NCBI GenBank assembly: GCA_902799965.1
Contig: CADCCO010000030.1
Span: 1 to 32,668 of the forward strand
Origin: an uncultured Spirochaetaceae bacterium
GTDB taxonomy: Bacteria > Spirochaetota > Spirochaetia > Treponematales > Treponemataceae
Reading direction: 5' to 3'
Length of the DNA: 32,668 nucleotides
The notes beneath the pieces were generated by a model. The model was not told the origin of the DNA. It searched no databases and saw nothing but the letters and a program-made list of their open reading frames with translations. Shown piece after piece: positions 30,139-32,668 of the stretch. A program made the translations under genes and the position numbers. Every line of letters begins with the position of its first letter. Within the stretch, counting starts at the first letter, position 1.

Positions 30139-31617
30139 ATGTTTAACGAGATTTTCGGCAACAAGGTTTCGCGCTTTTCCGCTTGGAAGGCCGGCCTTGC
30201 CTACAAGCTTTGCAAAAGAATTTTCGGCCAAATGGAAGAAGGCTTGGACTTGGTGGCCGTGGCCAAGGGCGAAGTTTACAAGGACTTCAAGGCCTTGACC
30301 CTTGTTCGCCGCGAGGACCTTGACGCGCAAAAAGACGACGACGGAAAGCCCCTGAAAATTCACGAGGTTGACGCCAAAAACGCCCTTGTAATCGGAACAA
30401 TCCGAATGGGTTTTGGCCACTGGCGAATCGCCATAGCGCTGGCCAGCGTGGCCGCCAGCATGAACGTGCGCGCCTACATTTTGGACTTCCTTTCTTTTTC
30501 CAACACGCCTATAGCAAAATCGATAAAATTCTTGGAAGGCCTTTACAACACCTTTAGCCGCCTTTCGCAAAGGTCCAAGTGGTTCAACAACCACATTTGG
30601 GAAGACGTGACAAGCCGCGCCAACGCGACGCTGGATTCCGCCATCCAAAACCGGGAAATTTCCCGCCTCTTTACGGCGGCCTTTAAAAAGCTGCCCAAGG
30701 ACATTCCCCTTGTGGCCGCGCATCCTTGGGTGGGCTGGTCGGCCTTGCATTGCGGAATGACGAACGTCGTTTCGATGGTGCCCGACAATTTGCCCCTGGC
30801 CTTTTGGCTTGTCCAGGGCAGCGTCCACACAGTGCAGTCGCCTTCCGCTTACATGGGCTACCGTTCCCTTTTAAAGATGGAGCGGGGCTATGGAATACAA
30901 AAATGCCTTCCGGCCAGCGACATAATCCAGACCGGCCACTATGTTGACTATGAGCTTTTGAGTTCGATAAAGGGCGACTGCAAGGCCCGCCTTGAGCGCG
31001 CCAAAAACGGGGAGAGCCGCCGCTTCCTTTTGACTATGGGCGGAGCGGGAGCGCAGGCGCACAAATTTGGCGACATCGCAAACTTCTGCAAAAAATATAT
31101 TGAAGAAAAGCGCTGCACGCTCTTGATAAACATGGGCGACCACGAAGGCCGCTGGCAAGTGCTGAAGGAATTGCTTGAGCAAAACGGCGTTCCTTACGAA
31201 ATGCACAGCGACTGGAAAAAGACCAAGGCCTTTGCAAAGGCGGCCGAAAAGGCTTCCATCAGCGGCGTCCACATTTTCCTTCACAAGGATTTTTACGCGG
31301 CCGTCTATTGCACAAACCTTCTTATGCGGGTTTGCGACTTTATGGTCACAAAGCCGTCAGAGCTTTCGTTTTACCCAATCCCAAAACTTTTTATCCAGCG
31401 CGTCGGCCGCCACGAAGCTTGGGGCGCCATTCGCGGCAGCGAAATCGGAGACGGAACCAAAGAGGCTGACGACCACATCATTTTGCATCGCTTCTTAAAG
31501 TTGATTATAGAAGAAGACGATTTGCTCAAAATGCAAGTGCAGAACATTTTGAACAACGACAAGACAGGAATTTACAACGGCGGCTACAACGTTGTTAAAG
31601 TCGCGTTGAAACAATAG
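30139..31617 (+). CDS. GT-B-fold glycosyltransferase-like protein (MGDG synthase/MurG-like)
   Basis: A 492-residue soluble protein that I recognise only at fold level. The glycine-rich GTIRMGFGHWRIAIALAS (residues 86-103) resembles the N-terminal GxGH loop of MGDG synthase and MurG-type GT-B enzymes. LLTMGGAGAQAHKF (287-300) resembles the start of the nucleotide-binding domain, and CDFMVTKPSELSFYPIPKLFI recalls the family's (V/I)TKxG...E..A.G.P segment, with Pro-Ser in place of the Gly pair. A possible role is glycolipid or cell-envelope sugar transfer, in keeping with lipid-type neighbours. The ATG at 30139 is chosen from the promoter; a TTG at 30103 lies inside the promoter itself. pta follows after 19 bases. 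Confidence 0.55.
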   Translation: MFNEIFGNKVSRFSAWKAGLAYKLCKRIFGQMEEGLDLVAVAKGEVYKDFKALTLVRREDLDAQKDDDGKPLKIHEVDAKNALVIGTIRMGFGHWRIAIALASVAASMNVRAYILDFLSFSNTPIAKSIKFLEGLYNTFSRLSQRSKWFNNHIWEDVTSRANATLDSAIQNREISRLFTAAFKKLPKDIPLVAAHPWVGWSALHCGMTNVVSMVPDNLPLAFWLVQGSVHTVQSPSAYMGYRSLLKMERGYGIQKCLPASDIIQTGHYVDYELLSSIKGDCKARLERAKNGESRRFLLTMGGAGAQAHKFGDIANFCKKYIEEKRCTLLINMGDHEGRWQVLKELLEQNGVPYEMHSDWKKTKAFAKAAEKASISGVHIFLHKDFYAAVYCTNLLMRVCDFMVTKPSELSFYPIPKLFIQRVGRHEAWGAIRGSEIGDGTKEADDHIILHRFLKLIIEEDDLLKMQVQNILNNDKTGIYNGGYNVVKVALKQ

Positions 31618-31636
31618 TTTTATAGGAGAACATAAA

Positions 31637-32668
31637 ATGACATTCGTTGATGAATTGCTCAAAAAGGCCAAGGCGGCCGGAAAGACAATCGTTCTTTGCG
31701 AAGGAGAAGACAAGCGCGTGGTGGAGGCCGCTTCCAAAATCGTAAAAGAAGGAATCGCCAAGATTATTCTTTTGGGAACGGAAGAAGAAGCCAAGAGCGT
31801 CGCGCCGGGCGTTGACCTTAGCGGCGTAAAAATCGTCGACCCGGCCACAAGCGCCGACGCCGACCGCTACGCCGAAATTTTGTTCAAGGCGCGCGAAGGA
31901 AAAATCAACAAAAAGACCAACCAGCCCGAATACGCCGACGTGGCGGCCGCAAAGGCTTACATTCAAAAAGACCGCACGATGTTCGGAGCGCTTATCCTTA
32001 AGGCCGGCGACGCGGACGGCTTTGTTTCCGGCGCCTGCCACTCAACGGCCAACACTTTGCGCCCCGGCTTGCAGGTAATCAAGACCGCGCCCGGCATCTC
32101 AACCGTTTCTTCAAGCTTTATCATGGTCGCCCCCGAAGGCGGAAACCCATACATCAAGGAAGGCGTTTCGCTTTTCGCCGACTGCGCGATCAACATTGAG
32201 CCGGACGCTCAGCAGTTGGCCGACATCGCCGTCGCCACCGCCGACACCGCCAAAAAAATCGCCGGCATCGAGCCCCGCGTCGCCATGCTTTCGTTCTCCA
32301 CAAAGGGAAGCGGAAACGACGACAAATACTTTAAGTCAGTTCCAAAAGTGCAGGAGGCGACGGAGCTTGCAAAGAAAGCCGCGCCTGACTTGGCCATCGA
32401 CGGCGAGTTCCAGTTTGACGCTGCCGTAGCCCCCGAAGTCGGCGAGCTTAAGGCGCCCGGAAGCGCGGTGGCGGGACATGCCAACGTATTTGTTTTTCCC
32501 AACATCAACGCGGGAAACATCGGCTACAAGATAGCTCAACGCATGGGCGGCTGGATGGCCATCGGCCCGGTCTGCCAAGGCTTCGCCAAGCCCCTCAACG
32601 ACCTAAGCCGCGGCTGCAACGTAGACGACATCGTCGCCACGGTAGCGGTAACGGCTTTGCAGGCGTAG
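31637..32668 (+). CDS. pta: Phosphate acetyltransferase
   Basis: A 343-residue phosphotransacetylase, complete to its TAG at the last base of the window. It interconverts acetyl-CoA and acetyl phosphate and with acetate kinase yields ATP in fermentation. Family signatures include IVLCEGEDKRVVEAA, GDADGFVSGACHSTANTLRPGLQVI, PYIKEGVSLFADCAINIEPDAQQLADIA, VAMLSFSTKGSG and PNINAGNIGYKIAQR. The length matches the short single-domain type without the extra N-terminal part of E. coli Pta. AGGAG precedes the ATG. It may be transcribed with the GT-B-like gene, since no terminator separates them, although no functional link is obvious. Confidence 0.97.
   Translation: MTFVDELLKKAKAAGKTIVLCEGEDKRVVEAASKIVKEGIAKIILLGTEEEAKSVAPGVDLSGVKIVDPATSADADRYAEILFKAREGKINKKTNQPEYADVAAAKAYIQKDRTMFGALILKAGDADGFVSGACHSTANTLRPGLQVIKTAPGISTVSSSFIMVAPEGGNPYIKEGVSLFADCAINIEPDAQQLADIAVATADTAKKIAGIEPRVAMLSFSTKGSGNDDKYFKSVPKVQEATELAKKAAPDLAIDGEFQFDAAVAPEVGELKAPGSAVAGHANVFVFPNINAGNIGYKIAQRMGGWMAIGPVCQGFAKPLNDLSRGCNVDDIVATVAVTALQA

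Noticed and set aside
1..32668. tRNA or rRNA genes, CRISPR arrays, transposase genes, phage genes
   Set aside because: I looked for cloverleaf-like T-loop sequences, regularly spaced repeats and transposase or phage motifs on both strands and saw none that could be supported.

Overview
The window looks like chromosome from a treponeme (Spirochaetota), probably a gut or rumen type with intermediate GC. The main evidence is a tatT-tatP-tatQM gene set (the TPR-protein-associated TRAP transporter described from Treponema pallidum), flagellar rod genes flgB-flgC-fliE, several lipoproteins with spirochaete-type lipoboxes, and long ankyrin and BspA-type repeat proteins. Coding density is high. I see no tRNA, rRNA, CRISPR array, phage gene or transposase gene.

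Layout. 1-1329: 3' part of argG, then a small methyltransferase. 1375-4106: a leucine-rich repeat protein divergent from an RNase II-family exonuclease. 4159-11163: an M13 metallopeptidase divergent from a chemotaxis receptor, then a 929-residue ankyrin lipoprotein on the minus strand. 11277-17432: plus-strand block tatT, tatP, tatQM, a NagZ-like lipoprotein and an RNA m5C methyltransferase. 17470-19245: a GAF-GAF-HD-GYP protein. 19276-21752 (minus): infC-rpmI-rplT followed by a coiled-coil protein, zapA and a YaiI-family gene, apparently one operon. 21780-22150: no conventional gene. It holds divergent promoters, a perfect 99-bp direct repeat and a compact structured element with 18-bp inverted termini. 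22151-25410: a membrane protein, a probable outer-membrane barrel protein and an S41 peptidase lipoprotein. 25442-27599: flgB, flgC, fliE and, unexpectedly, a PlsC-type acyltransferase directly after fliE. 27637-30051 (minus): a HAD hydrolase and a GH3-type acyl-adenylating enzyme, divergent from 30139-32668 (plus): a GT-B-like protein and pta.

Most notable: (1) the structured 171-bp element at 21935-22105. It is bracketed by perfect 99-bp repeats that duplicate the promoter and first 20 codons of the downstream membrane-protein gene. (2) A recurring promoter design in which the -10 box lies 7-9 bases before an ATG lacking a Shine-Dalgarno site, suggesting leaderless mRNAs for several operon heads. 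(3) Two divergent promoter pairs (6214-6264 and 30081-30131) whose -35 boxes are superimposed on the same 7-mer, TTGTCAA. (4) REP-like palindromes on both sides of tatP-tatQM, one of which supplies the start codon of a lipoprotein gene.

Functional calls come from reading motifs and family resemblance by eye. No search or folding program was run.
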